The notes under the pieces: generated by a model
Told to the model about the DNA's origin: nothing
What the model saw: the letters and a program-made list of their open reading frames with translations, nothing else
Database searches by the model: none
Source of the DNA: JAQVUB01 sp033809415
GTDB lineage: Bacteria > Verrucomicrobiota > Lentisphaeria > Oligosphaerales > Oligosphaeraceae
DNA length: 5,194 nt
NCBI GenBank assembly: GCA_033809415.1
Contig: JAPXLT010000324.1
Location: 1-5,194 of the forward strand
Reading direction: 5' to 3'
Position numbers and translations under genes: made by a program
In this document: positions 1 to 5,164 of the stretch, piece by piece
Numbering within the stretch: position 1 is the first letter of the stretch
Layout of the letters: the number at the start of each line of letters is the position of its first letter

Positions 1-103
1 CCCACCCCGCCTCGCGGCGACGCAGTTACGGTCGGGTACAAACCTGAAAGGTCGATTTGGAGGGAACTTTCATCCCTCGATATGTTTGCGCCCACTGGCG
101 CAC
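1..103 (-). mobile_element. Probable group II intron, 5' end (partial; continues past left edge)
   Basis: Reading the minus strand from 103, the sequence opens with GTGCG, the typical group II intron 5' end. It then folds into small hairpins in the order seen in domain I of bacterial group II introns: GCGCC/GGCGC (101-97 with 92-88), then GAGGGA/TCCCTC closing a TGAAAGT loop (78-73 with 65-60), then CGCC-GCGA-GGCG with a GNRA tetraloop (19-8), followed by a GGGGTGGG-like tract at the edge. I recognise this arrangement from memory of intron families such as the Oceanobacillus iheyensis IIC intron; no search was run. No reverse transcriptase/maturase ORF is in view; it would lie to the left of the window. 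The element is on the same strand as the zinc-ribbon gene and downstream of it. Alternatives are another structured RNA. RNase P RNA was considered and does not fit. Class assignment (IIC) is an inference from the insertion site. Confidence 0.6.
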
Positions 104-124
104 GAGCGCCGGCGGCTCGCCGGC
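104..124 (-). other. Hairpin preceding the putative intron (5' exon / insertion target)
   Basis: On the minus strand, GCCGGCG-AGC-CGCCGGC (124-108) is a perfect 7-bp GC stem with a 3-nt loop. It is followed by GCTC (107-104) and then by the proposed intron start at 103. Group IIC introns are known to insert a few bases after the stem of an intrinsic terminator or another inverted repeat, and the four bases would be the intron-binding site (IBS1). There is no U-tract left between the stem and the intron, so whether this was originally a terminator cannot be told. Confidence 0.5.
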
Positions 125-222
125 ATGGCATCACGACTACAACCTATTTTTTTTATTCACGGAAAGTACGGAAAGCGCGGAATTTATAGGGTTGCTGCTC
201 AGACGGATGGAATAGTATGCGG
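125..222. other. Spacer with short direct repeats, no gene seen
   Basis: This spacer lies between the intron exon hairpin and the 34-nt hairpin repeat. It contains an 8-base A/T run (T on the plus strand, about 146-153) and a direct repeat ACGGAAAG at 160-167 and 170-177. No convincing coding potential, tRNA or promoter was seen. The plus-strand reading frame that crosses it has low-complexity Ser-Asp-Leu repeats and runs antisense into the zinc-ribbon gene. Confidence 0.4.
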
Positions 223-256
223 TTTAAAAAGTGGCGCAACCGTCCCGGTTGTGATT
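223..256 (+). repeat. 34-nt hairpin repeat, copy 1
   Basis: The plus-strand sequence begins TTTAAAAAGTGGCGCAACC and contains an 8-bp stem with one G-U wobble (CGCAACCG at 235-242 pairing with CGGTTGTG at 246-253) and a TCC loop. It matches 2384-2417 in inverted orientation at 33 of 34 positions. Read on the minus strand, downstream of the zinc-ribbon gene, the stem is followed 6 nt later by five Ts. This copy might therefore act as a weak terminator for that gene, though the spacing is not that of a standard intrinsic terminator. Confidence 0.8.
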
Positions 257-271
257 TCTATTGACTCTCAC

Positions 272-307
272 TTGTCTGACCTGTCCGACCTGTCCGACCT
301 GTCCGAC
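272..307 (+). repeat. Tandem 9-bp repeat (CTGTCCGAC x4)
   Basis: Four head-to-tail 9-bp units occupy 272-280 (degenerate, TTGTCTGAC), 281-289, 290-298 and 299-307 (three exact CTGTCCGAC). The array sits just downstream of the true stop of the zinc-ribbon gene. Because 9 is a multiple of 3, it is open in several frames and produces spurious Ser-Asp-Arg or Ser-Asp-Leu tails in conceptual translations. It belongs to the same GTCC/GGAC style as the tracts at about 2331-2351 and 5075-5154. Confidence 0.85.
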
Positions 308-323
308 TTGCTTTTGCAATTAG

Positions 324-939
324 TCATTCTGCGTAGAGCATTGCTGCACAGCTTGGGCAGGCGACGTTTTTTCCATTGATTGTGTCTTGGCAGATTTGTG
401 CGGTCATTCGCATGCGGCATCTTCCGCAGGCGCCGTCCATGATTGGCACGAGGCATGGCTGTGTTGGATTGTAGTTTCGTCCTGAGCGCAGGTGGGTATN
501 NNNNNNNNNCCTTGATTCCCTGCGTCCGTTTTTTCGCCTGCTCGACTTCTTGTTGCCGGTCAGCCACATCTTGCTTGAGAGTATCAATTTCGAACATTTT
601 TTCGAGTTGCTGGTCTTCCAGGTTTTTAATCACCTGGTCGCACATCTCGATATGCAACAGGGCTGCACGATATTCCTCATTATTTTTGATCAGGATCGTC
701 TTGGACTGAAAATTGCGCTTTTTTTCCTGTTCCACCGCTATTTCGTTTTCCAGCGTTTTGGCAGCCACTTCGCTTTCCTTCAAGCACTGTTTTGCTTGTT
801 CGAAAGCTTGGCTTTCTGCTTTAAAAAGCTGGTCTGCTTCAGCCTGTTTGGCAGGAACCAGAGCCATTTGTTCCGCGATTTTTGCCAATCTGATATCAAG
901 TTCCTGAACTGCCAACAGCTTTATTGCCCAGTCATGCAT
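324..939 (-). CDS. Coiled-coil protein with C4 zinc ribbon (DUF164/CT398-like), interrupted by assembly gap
   Basis: Upstream of the gap the protein is a long charged helix from about residue 20 to 145 (heptad-like E/K/L/Q content, segments such as EVAAKTLENEIAVEQEKK), predicting an antiparallel coiled coil. After the gap, in another frame, comes the typical family C-terminus: LVPIMDGACGRC, then about 19 residues, then CPSC, giving a CxxC...CxxC zinc site, and ending MLYAE at a TGA (326-324). This matches the zf-RING_7/DUF164 family that includes Chlamydia CT398 and Helicobacter HP0958; some members bind sigma54 or flagellar/secretion parts, but the role here is unknown. Ten Ns (500-509) break the frame, and roughly 30-50 residues of the usual hairpin appear to be missing, so the gap length is probably arbitrary. 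The Shine-Dalgarno AAGGAG (953-948) is 8 nt from the ATG at 939 but only 2 nt from the ATG at 945, hence the start chosen; 945 is the alternative. The gene follows the glycosyltransferase closely and is probably co-transcribed with it. Confidence 0.85.
500..509. other. Assembly gap (10 Ns)
   Basis: A run of ten Ns lies within the zinc-ribbon gene. The reading frame before it (minus strand, towards lower coordinates) and the frame holding the conserved CxxC motifs after it differ. The true number of bases is therefore not ten, or an indel lies beside the gap. Ten is a common placeholder length in scaffolding. Confidence 0.95.
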
Positions 940-947
940 CTGCATAT

Positions 948-953
948 CTCCTT
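948..953 (-). promoter_or_regulatory. Ribosome binding site deciding the zinc-ribbon start
   Basis: AAGGAG on the minus strand is 2 nt from the first in-frame ATG (945) and 8 nt from the second (939). The second has normal spacing, so translation probably begins MHDWAIKLL. The site lies in the 28-nt gap after the glycosyltransferase stop codon, consistent with an operon. Confidence 0.65.
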
Positions 954-973
954 TTAATGATTCTCACAAATTC

Positions 974-2161
974 CTACGCTTTTTCCCCGGAGGCCTCCCG
1001 CATCCGCAAGCCCTCGAGGTATTCCTGTTCGAGGATATCGGCCATCAGGTGCCAGTCAAAGAGTTTTCGCACTAATTGTTGTCCATTTTGTCCCATTTTC
1101 TTTCGCAGAGTGGGGTTTTTCAGAAGCGTGATGATTTTTTCAGCGACCTCGCTGGTATTTTCCGGTTCGCAGAGGTAACCGGTGATTTCATCTAAAACGA
1201 CTTCCGGTGTGCCATCCAGGGGATAGGCCACGACCGGTATCGAGCTGGCCAATGCCTGCACGGCAGTCCGTGGCAATCCTTCACGGAGTGAAAGATGCGC
1301 CAGAAGGTCCATCAAAGCGGTGTACTGGCAGACTTCCTGCGGAGGCACCAGGCCGGCAAAGACAAAATGCTGTTGCAGTCCCAGGTTGGCGATGCGCTGT
1401 TCGATGGCTGGGCGCAAGATACCGTCACCAACCAGCAGAAAACGCACATCCGGAACCGCCTCGATAATCGCAGGCGCGGCATCGACTAGGGTTTCGTATC
1501 CTTTTAATTCAAAAATCCGGGCGATTTTGCCAACGACCGGGGCGTTTTCCGGGATTCCGAGCTTTTGGCGCAATTCCGGGTCTGGCTTGCAATTCATAAA
1601 GGCTTGCAAGTCCATTCCGCTGTAGACTACCATATACTTCTTGCGCGGAGCAACTCCGGCTTTGACTGCCTGGTCGATCATTGCCTGGGCAACCGCATAA
1701 ATCTTGTGACAACGCCTTGCAGCCATTTTTTCCAGCGTGATATACAGCCAGTTCTTCCAGGCGGCCTGATAGGGATGAAAAGCCTGCCCGTGCACCGTAT
1801 GAACGATGAAGGGAATCTCGGCTTTGTCGGCGGCAAAGCGCCCAAGGATGCCTGCCTTCGAAGCATGCGTGTGCACGACATCAAAGCGCTGCTCCCGGAA
1901 AATCTTTACCAGTTTCCGATAGGCAAGGAAGTCTTTGACCGGGTTTATGGCCCGGATCAATTCCGGGATTTCCAGCAGTTTCATGCCTGGCGGGCAACTG
2001 TTTTGCAGCAGATTCCCTTCCGGCCCTGGGCTGCCACCGGTTATCAAAGTGACATCGTGACCTTTTTCAAGGTGTCCTTGAATGGTATACAGAGTGTTTT
2101 CCTGGGCACCACCGATGATCATTCGGGTGATGACATGGCATATCGATAGTTTTCGGGGCAT
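974..2161 (-). CDS. GT4-family glycosyltransferase (GT-B fold)
   Basis: The 395-residue product has both halves of a GT-B enzyme and would transfer a sugar from a nucleotide-sugar donor, most likely in surface polysaccharide or glycolipid synthesis at the inner face of the membrane; the exact sugar and acceptor cannot be read from sequence. The N-terminal acceptor domain starts SICHVITRMIIGGAQENT (glycine-rich loop, residues 17-20) and has HTHASKAG (97-104) and HTVHG (121-125). The C-terminal donor domain has VYSGMD (179-184), GKIARIFELKG (211-221, with the diphosphate-contacting Arg/Lys region) and REGLPRTAVQALASSIPVVA (293-312). In the usual E-x7-E motif the second Glu is Gln (E294...Q302), which I believe recurs in an EGLPR..PQALA-like subfamily rather than signalling inactivity. 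The ATG at 2161 is preceded by AGGA at 8 nt and by a good promoter. No membrane anchor is evident. The zinc-ribbon gene follows. Confidence 0.9.
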   Translation of the reverse strand: MPRKLSICHVITRMIIGGAQENTLYTIQGHLEKGHDVTLITGGSPGPEGNLLQNSCPPGMKLLEIPELIRAINPVKDFLAYRKLVKIFREQRFDVVHTHASKAGILGRFAADKAEIPFIVHTVHGQAFHPYQAAWKNWLYITLEKMAARRCHKIYAVAQAMIDQAVKAGVAPRKKYMVVYSGMDLQAFMNCKPDPELRQKLGIPENAPVVGKIARIFELKGYETLVDAAPAIIEAVPDVRFLLVGDGILRPAIEQRIANLGLQQHFVFAGLVPPQEVCQYTALMDLLAHLSLREGLPRTAVQALASSIPVVAYPLDGTPEVVLDEITGYLCEPENTSEVAEKIITLLKNPTLRKKMGQNGQQLVRKLFDWHLMADILEQEYLEGLRMREASGEKA

Positions 2162-2204
2162 CGTGGGTATCCTGAAACAATAAGGCGAAAAAATGGCTTT
2201 TCAT

Positions 2205-2232
2205 AAGATAAAGGAATAAGAAAAGATGTCAA
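2205..2232 (-). promoter_or_regulatory. Sigma70-type promoter for the glycosyltransferase unit
   Basis: On the minus strand a perfect -35 TTGACA (2232-2227) is followed after 16 nt by TATCTT (2210-2205), which matches TATAAT at four of six positions. The spacer is T-rich. Transcription would start near 2198, leaving a leader of about 37 nt before the ATG at 2161. Position and orientation fit a promoter for the glycosyltransferase and the zinc-ribbon gene. Confidence 0.6.
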
Positions 2233-2242
2233 CTCAATTGAG
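2233..2242. promoter_or_regulatory. Perfect palindrome CTCAATTGAG abutting the -35 (possible operator)
   Basis: A 10-bp perfect palindrome lies immediately upstream of the predicted -35 hexamer. Such a position suits an activator or repressor site, but 10-bp palindromes also arise by chance and no regulator gene is in the window. Its symmetry does not extend outward. Confidence 0.25.
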
Positions 2243-2284
2243 AGCATCCACGTGATTATTAACTGAATAGCCGTGTAAGCGTCA

Positions 2285-2351
2285 GTCTTCCGTAGTGCGG
2301 TGTGCGTAGTGCGTGGTGCGGGTCAGACGTGGTGGACAGTGTGGACAGGAC
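2285..2351. repeat. Degenerate GTGCG/GTGGAC microsatellite tract
   Basis: The stretch contains CGTAGTGCG at 2290-2298 and again at 2304-2312, related TGGTGCGGG next to it, then GTGGACAGTGTGGACAGGAC. It is a degraded relative of the CCCCGCA and GGACAAGAAT arrays at the right end of the window: a GTGC/GCAC block adjoining a GGAC block. It lies between the glycosyltransferase promoter and the end of cbiO. No gene is supported here. Confidence 0.55.
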
Positions 2352-2383
2352 AAGAGCATCCCCGCACTCACGACAGTCAGAAT

Positions 2384-2417
2384 AATCACAACCGGGACGG
2401 TTGCGCTACTTTTTAAA
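2384..2417 (-). repeat. 34-nt hairpin repeat, copy 2 (overlaps end of cbiO)
   Basis: This is the inverted partner of 223-256 with a single mismatch in 34 nt. The stem pairs CACAACCG (2387-2394) with CGGTTGCG (2398-2405) around a GGA loop, and it begins directly next to the cbiO stop codon (2408-2406). The TTTAAAAAGTAG part encodes the last residues Phe-Lys-Lys and the stop of cbiO. The T-run lies on the plus strand, so the hairpin is not oriented as a U-tract terminator for cbiO. Confidence 0.8.
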
Positions 2418-3170
2418 TGGGCTGGTGCCGCAGATCGGGCAGCCTTGGATTCCCAAGGGGAGATCAAGCCCACTCTTGACAAGCAGGTCGCGGTCTGTCA
2501 ACAGGGTGGCAGTTGGCCCATCCGCGACGATGCTGCCCTGGTGCATAATGATCGTTCGCGGGCAGAGGGCGAGGATCATATCGAGATCATGTGAGGCGAC
2601 AATTTTCGTATGTTTGAAGCCGCCAAGGAGGTGAATCAGCCGACGACGCGCCTGGGGATCAAGGCCGGCACTCGGCTCGTCCAGCACCAGAATATCCGGG
2701 GACATCGAGAGGGCGGTCGCAATGGCGGCGGCGCGCTTCTCGCCGCCTGACAGCCGATGTGGAGGGCGGGAGCGGAGGTGCAGGGCGTTGACGGCATCGA
2801 GTGCCTCGTGCACTCGTTTTTCAACATCTTCCGGGGGTAGGTGCATGTTCAATGGTCCGAAGGCCACGTCCTCTCCTACCGTAGGCATGAAGAGCTGGTC
2901 ATTGGGGTCTTGGAAGACGGTGCCCACGCTCCGACGAATCTGTTTCAGGGTGTCGCGCAGAACCGGCACATCGCCGATTCGTACTGTTCCCTTGGTGCCC
3001 AGCAGGCAACCGTTGAGATGGAGCAGCAACGTGCTCTTGCCGGCGCCATTTTCGCCAACTATACCGACAGATTCACCATGCTCGATGCGGAACGAGACAC
3101 CCCTCAGAGCTTCCGTGCCATCAGCATAGCGGTACTCAAGTTCCTTGACCTCGATGATATGATGGCTCAT
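2406..3170 (-). CDS. cbiO: Cobalt/nickel ECF transporter ATPase CbiO
   Basis: This 254-residue ABC ATPase powers the metal importer formed with CbiQ and CbiM on the cytoplasmic face. All catalytic motifs are present: Walker A GENGAGKST (39-47, Lys45), Q-loop VFQDPNDQLF (Gln87), signature LSGGEKR (140-146), Walker B ILVLDEP with Asp164/Glu165, D-loop GLDP and H-loop His194. The QDPNDQLF form of the Q-loop is typical of ECF-type A-subunits. Only one ATPase gene is present, so a CbiO homodimer is likely. The start at 3170 (MSHHIIEV) is preferred over 3191 because GGAG lies 8 nt upstream, the protein then begins at the conserved first strand, and the ATG overlaps the cbiQ stop as ATGA. The C-terminus LPLGIQGCPICG carries a CxxC pair (Cys244, Cys247), possibly metal-binding but of unknown role. 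The final FKK and stop lie inside the dispersed hairpin repeat. Cobalt versus nickel cannot be decided from the ATPase. Confidence 0.93.
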   Translation of the reverse strand: MSHHIIEVKELEYRYADGTEALRGVSFRIEHGESVGIVGENGAGKSTLLLHLNGCLLGTKGTVRIGDVPVLRDTLKQIRRSVGTVFQDPNDQLFMPTVGEDVAFGPLNMHLPPEDVEKRVHEALDAVNALHLRSRPPHRLSGGEKRAAAIATALSMSPDILVLDEPSAGLDPQARRRLIHLLGGFKHTKIVASHDLDMILALCPRTIIMHQGSIVADGPTATLLTDRDLLVKSGLDLPLGIQGCPICGTSPFKK

Positions 3171-3979
3171 GCGATCAGCTCCAATGTCCACTGGCCCACA
3201 CGGGTTGCCAATTGACCGTAACGTACCAGAATCAGGAACGCTAAGCTGCCGACTACGAAGAGGGTGTCCGCTGTCGCCCAGTGAAACGCTTGAAGGGGGC
3301 GGAAGGTTCCGTCGAATCCGCGTGCCAGCATGGCTGTATGCACGCGTGTGCCGCGGTCATAGGCGCGCAACAGAAGATTGCCTGCAAGTGAGCCCCAGAC
3401 GCGCAGCGGGATGCCACGTCCATTGGGGGAGCGCAGGCTGTGCGCTCGTATCATTCGCGAGGCTTCATCAGTCAGGATGAAGATGAACCGGTACAGCATC
3501 ATGAATTGCATGGTCAGCAGGCGCGGTGCGCCAAGCTTGCCCAACGCCGCACATACGCCCACATATCCAGTGCAGGCAAGCAGCAGCAAGACGGCACTGA
3601 CGGTGAGGACGAGCCGGATCAGGATGGAGATGAACGAGACCCATCCGCCGGTTACGGCCAGTGGCCCTATATGTGCGATGATTTGCCGGTCGAATAGCGG
3701 ATTGAATCCCCCAACCAGCACTGCAAACGGGCATGCCAGCAGCAGATAGCGGGCAATCACCCGCACAGGTACACGTCCCAGAGCCAGAAGCACGGTCAGG
3801 TAAAGGAATAACGGTGTCAGTTCGACGACGTCGTACTTCCGATACGAAACGACAGTCAGCAAGAACAGCGCCGTTACAATAAGCTTGGCGCGAGGATCGA
3901 GTCGGTGGATCGGTGAATCCCCGGTCGCGAGGCGGTCCAACGCATCGACATTGCCGATGGCCGCATCGATCCGCGTCAT
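3167..3979 (-). CDS. cbiQ: Cobalt/nickel ECF transporter transmembrane protein CbiQ (EcfT)
   Basis: The 270-residue membrane protein couples ATP hydrolysis by CbiO to the metal-binding component CbiM. The N-terminus has the characteristic SPIHRLDPRAKL (22-33). Hydrophobic segments follow at about 33-46, 52-68, 75-92, 112-138 and a last one at 238-253. The cytoplasmic coupling region between them carries the two Arg-containing motifs of EcfT proteins, here IRAHSLRS (177-184) and MLARGFDG (217-224, Ala-Arg-Gly at 219-221), which dock onto the ATPase grooves. The start at 3979 is chosen because MTRIDAAIG precedes the conserved region and the ATG overlaps the cbiM stop (ATGA); a longer frame to 4105 would add 42 unrelated residues inside cbiM. 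The nearest GGAG is 12 nt upstream, which is far, so translation probably depends on coupling to cbiM. It ends in another ATGA overlap with cbiO. Confidence 0.92.
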   Translation of the reverse strand: MTRIDAAIGNVDALDRLATGDSPIHRLDPRAKLIVTALFLLTVVSYRKYDVVELTPLFLYLTVLLALGRVPVRVIARYLLLACPFAVLVGGFNPLFDRQIIAHIGPLAVTGGWVSFISILIRLVLTVSAVLLLLACTGYVGVCAALGKLGAPRLLTMQFMMLYRFIFILTDEASRMIRAHSLRSPNGRGIPLRVWGSLAGNLLLRAYDRGTRVHTAMLARGFDGTFRPLQAFHWATADTLFVVGSLAFLILVRYGQLATRVGQWTLELIA

Positions 3980-5040
3980 GGTGTGACAGTGCTCCGTCGG
4001 CGCTGAATCAGTTGCAACGACATACCAATGAGGACTGCCAGGATCAGCACTATGCCCCCACCCACCACGCCGGCTACCGAGGTGCCGACGCTGACCGCCG
4101 GCCACGACTCAGCTTCCTCCGCCGATTGTTCGGTATCAGTCTCCTGGGGTGTTGGCGTTTCTGCAAAGTCATAATCAGGCATGAATGCCGTCTTTTCCTG
4201 GAATCCTGCCAGTGTTGCGTGTATGCCATCGTCTGGCGCTGCCAGTTCCTCTTTGCCGGTGATTCGGAACATCGCCCATTCGAGGCCGTCCGGGTGCGTC
4301 GAGGCAAACCAGGACAACAGCGCAGCTGTAATCAAGGCAACTATGGCGAGCACCGTCAGTACCGGCTTCAGTGACATGGTGGGTTCGAGTTTGCAGTCTG
4401 ACGACAGTTCGAGCAACTCCGGTCGTGTGCGCCAGACGAAAGACACCAGTGCGGCGGTCACTATGCCCTCGACGATGCCAATCGCAAGGTGGATGGGTTG
4501 CATCAGCAGCACGAACGTGCCGAAAGGCAACTCCGAGATGCCGGACATGAGTGTCTGCAGAACCACACAGAAAGCGCCGAGTTGCAGGCTGAGTATTCCG
4601 GAGACAATCGATCCTGTCAGGAGCCGTCCGTGGGTTGGCTCCTTTCCCACCATCTTCTTGAACACCAGGGGATAGATCACGAAGCATGGCCAGAAACCTA
4701 AATTGAAGACGTTACAGCCCAGCGCCAGCAACCCGCCGTCCGCAAAGAACAGCGCCTGGACTGCCAGGATCGAGAACATGACCAGGAAAGCCGCATGAGG
4801 TCCGAGAAGGATTGATAGAATCATGCCTCCGCCCAAGTGCCCGCTCGATCCAGTTGCAGGGATGGTGACATTGATCATCTGAGCCGCGAAGACGAACGCG
4901 CCTAGCACTCCCATAAGCGGGACTTTGCGTTCAGCTACCTCGGGTTTGATCTGGTGTGCCGAGTAAGCCGCCAGCGCTATCGATGCGACCCACATTGTAC
5001 CCCCGACCTGGGGAGAGATCAGAGCATCTGCCATGTGCAT
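3976..5040 (-). CDS. cbiM: Cobalt/nickel ECF transporter substrate-binding protein CbiM fused to CbiN-like PDGLE domain
   Basis: The 354-residue protein is the metal-selective S component. Its N-terminus MHMADALISP fits the CbiM/NikM rule that Met1 and His2 coordinate the ion, and His68 in GSSGHLGGG matches the next known ligand position (His67 in NikM2). About six hydrophobic segments fill residues 12-203. A further membrane segment (about 223-246) leads into HPDGLEW (249-255), the PDGLE signature of CbiN-like partners. The extracytoplasmic stretch to about 315 includes GIHATLAGFQEKTAFMPDY and an acidic low-complexity linker. A final membrane helix (about 318-343) ends in a positively charged tail, QRRR. 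The fusion thus replaces separate cbiM and cbiN genes. AAGGAG 7 nt upstream supports the start at 5040, which also keeps His2 in place; the ATG at 5034 would lose it. It is the first gene of the operon and its TGA overlaps the cbiQ ATG. No promoter or cobalamin riboswitch was recognised upstream. Confidence 0.93.
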   Translation of the reverse strand: MHMADALISPQVGGTMWVASIALAAYSAHQIKPEVAERKVPLMGVLGAFVFAAQMINVTIPATGSSGHLGGGMILSILLGPHAAFLVMFSILAVQALFFADGGLLALGCNVFNLGFWPCFVIYPLVFKKMVGKEPTHGRLLTGSIVSGILSLQLGAFCVVLQTLMSGISELPFGTFVLLMQPIHLAIGIVEGIVTAALVSFVWRTRPELLELSSDCKLEPTMSLKPVLTVLAIVALITAALLSWFASTHPDGLEWAMFRITGKEELAAPDDGIHATLAGFQEKTAFMPDYDFAETPTPQETDTEQSAEEAESWPAVSVGTSVAGVVGGGIVLILAVLIGMSLQLIQRRRSTVTP

Positions 5041-5047
5041 AAGAATT

Positions 5048-5053
5048 CTCCTT
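5048..5053 (-). promoter_or_regulatory. Ribosome binding site of cbiM
   Basis: AAGGAG on the minus strand sits 7 nt before the ATG at 5040. It is close to ideal and supports initiation at the MHM start, which the metal-binding mechanism requires. Confidence 0.75.
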
Positions 5054-5074
5054 GTTTTAATGGACTAGAGACAG

Positions 5075-5154
5075 GGACAAGAATGGACAAGAATGGACGG
5101 AATGGACAAGAATGGACTGCTGAATGGACAAGAATGGACGGAATGGACAAGAAA
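5075..5154. repeat. Tandem GGACAAGAAT / GGACGGAAT array
   Basis: Eight consecutive units start with GGAC: 10-mers at 5075, 5085, 5104, 5126 and 5145 (last one GGACAAGAAA), 9-mers GGACGGAAT at 5095 and 5136, and a 12-mer at 5114. The block 5085-5116 is repeated at 5126-5157 with one mismatch, so the array also has a 41-bp higher-order period. It lies 35 nt upstream of the cbiM start, where a promoter would be expected. Confidence 0.9.
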
Positions 5155-5164
5155 GGAATCTGTC

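Noticed and set aside
1..160. RNase P RNA downstream of the zinc-ribbon gene
   Set aside because: rnpB is often near this gene family, but the GAGGAAAGTCCGGGC-type core is absent; the GTGCG start and hairpin order fit a group II intron better.
86..379. Plus-strand ORF of 97 codons with SDLSDLSDL repeat
   Set aside because: It crosses the putative intron edge, the hairpin repeat and the 9-bp array and ends antisense to the zinc-ribbon gene; the Ser-Asp-Leu run is only the tandem repeat in translation. No homology recognised and no ribosome binding site.
1565..2149. 194-codon plus-strand ORF opposite the glycosyltransferase
   Set aside because: It is an antisense shadow of a well-supported gene, with no family motifs and no convincing ribosome binding site.
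2384..2417. Intrinsic terminator of the cbi operon
   Set aside because: The hairpin directly follows cbiO, but in the minus direction it is followed by GATTATTCTG rather than a U-tract; the T-run is on the opposite strand. A weak role cannot be excluded.
3980..4105. Longer N-terminus for CbiQ
   Set aside because: The extra 42 residues lie inside cbiM, look unlike a CbiQ leader, and would destroy the neat ATGA overlap; the start at 3979 is better.
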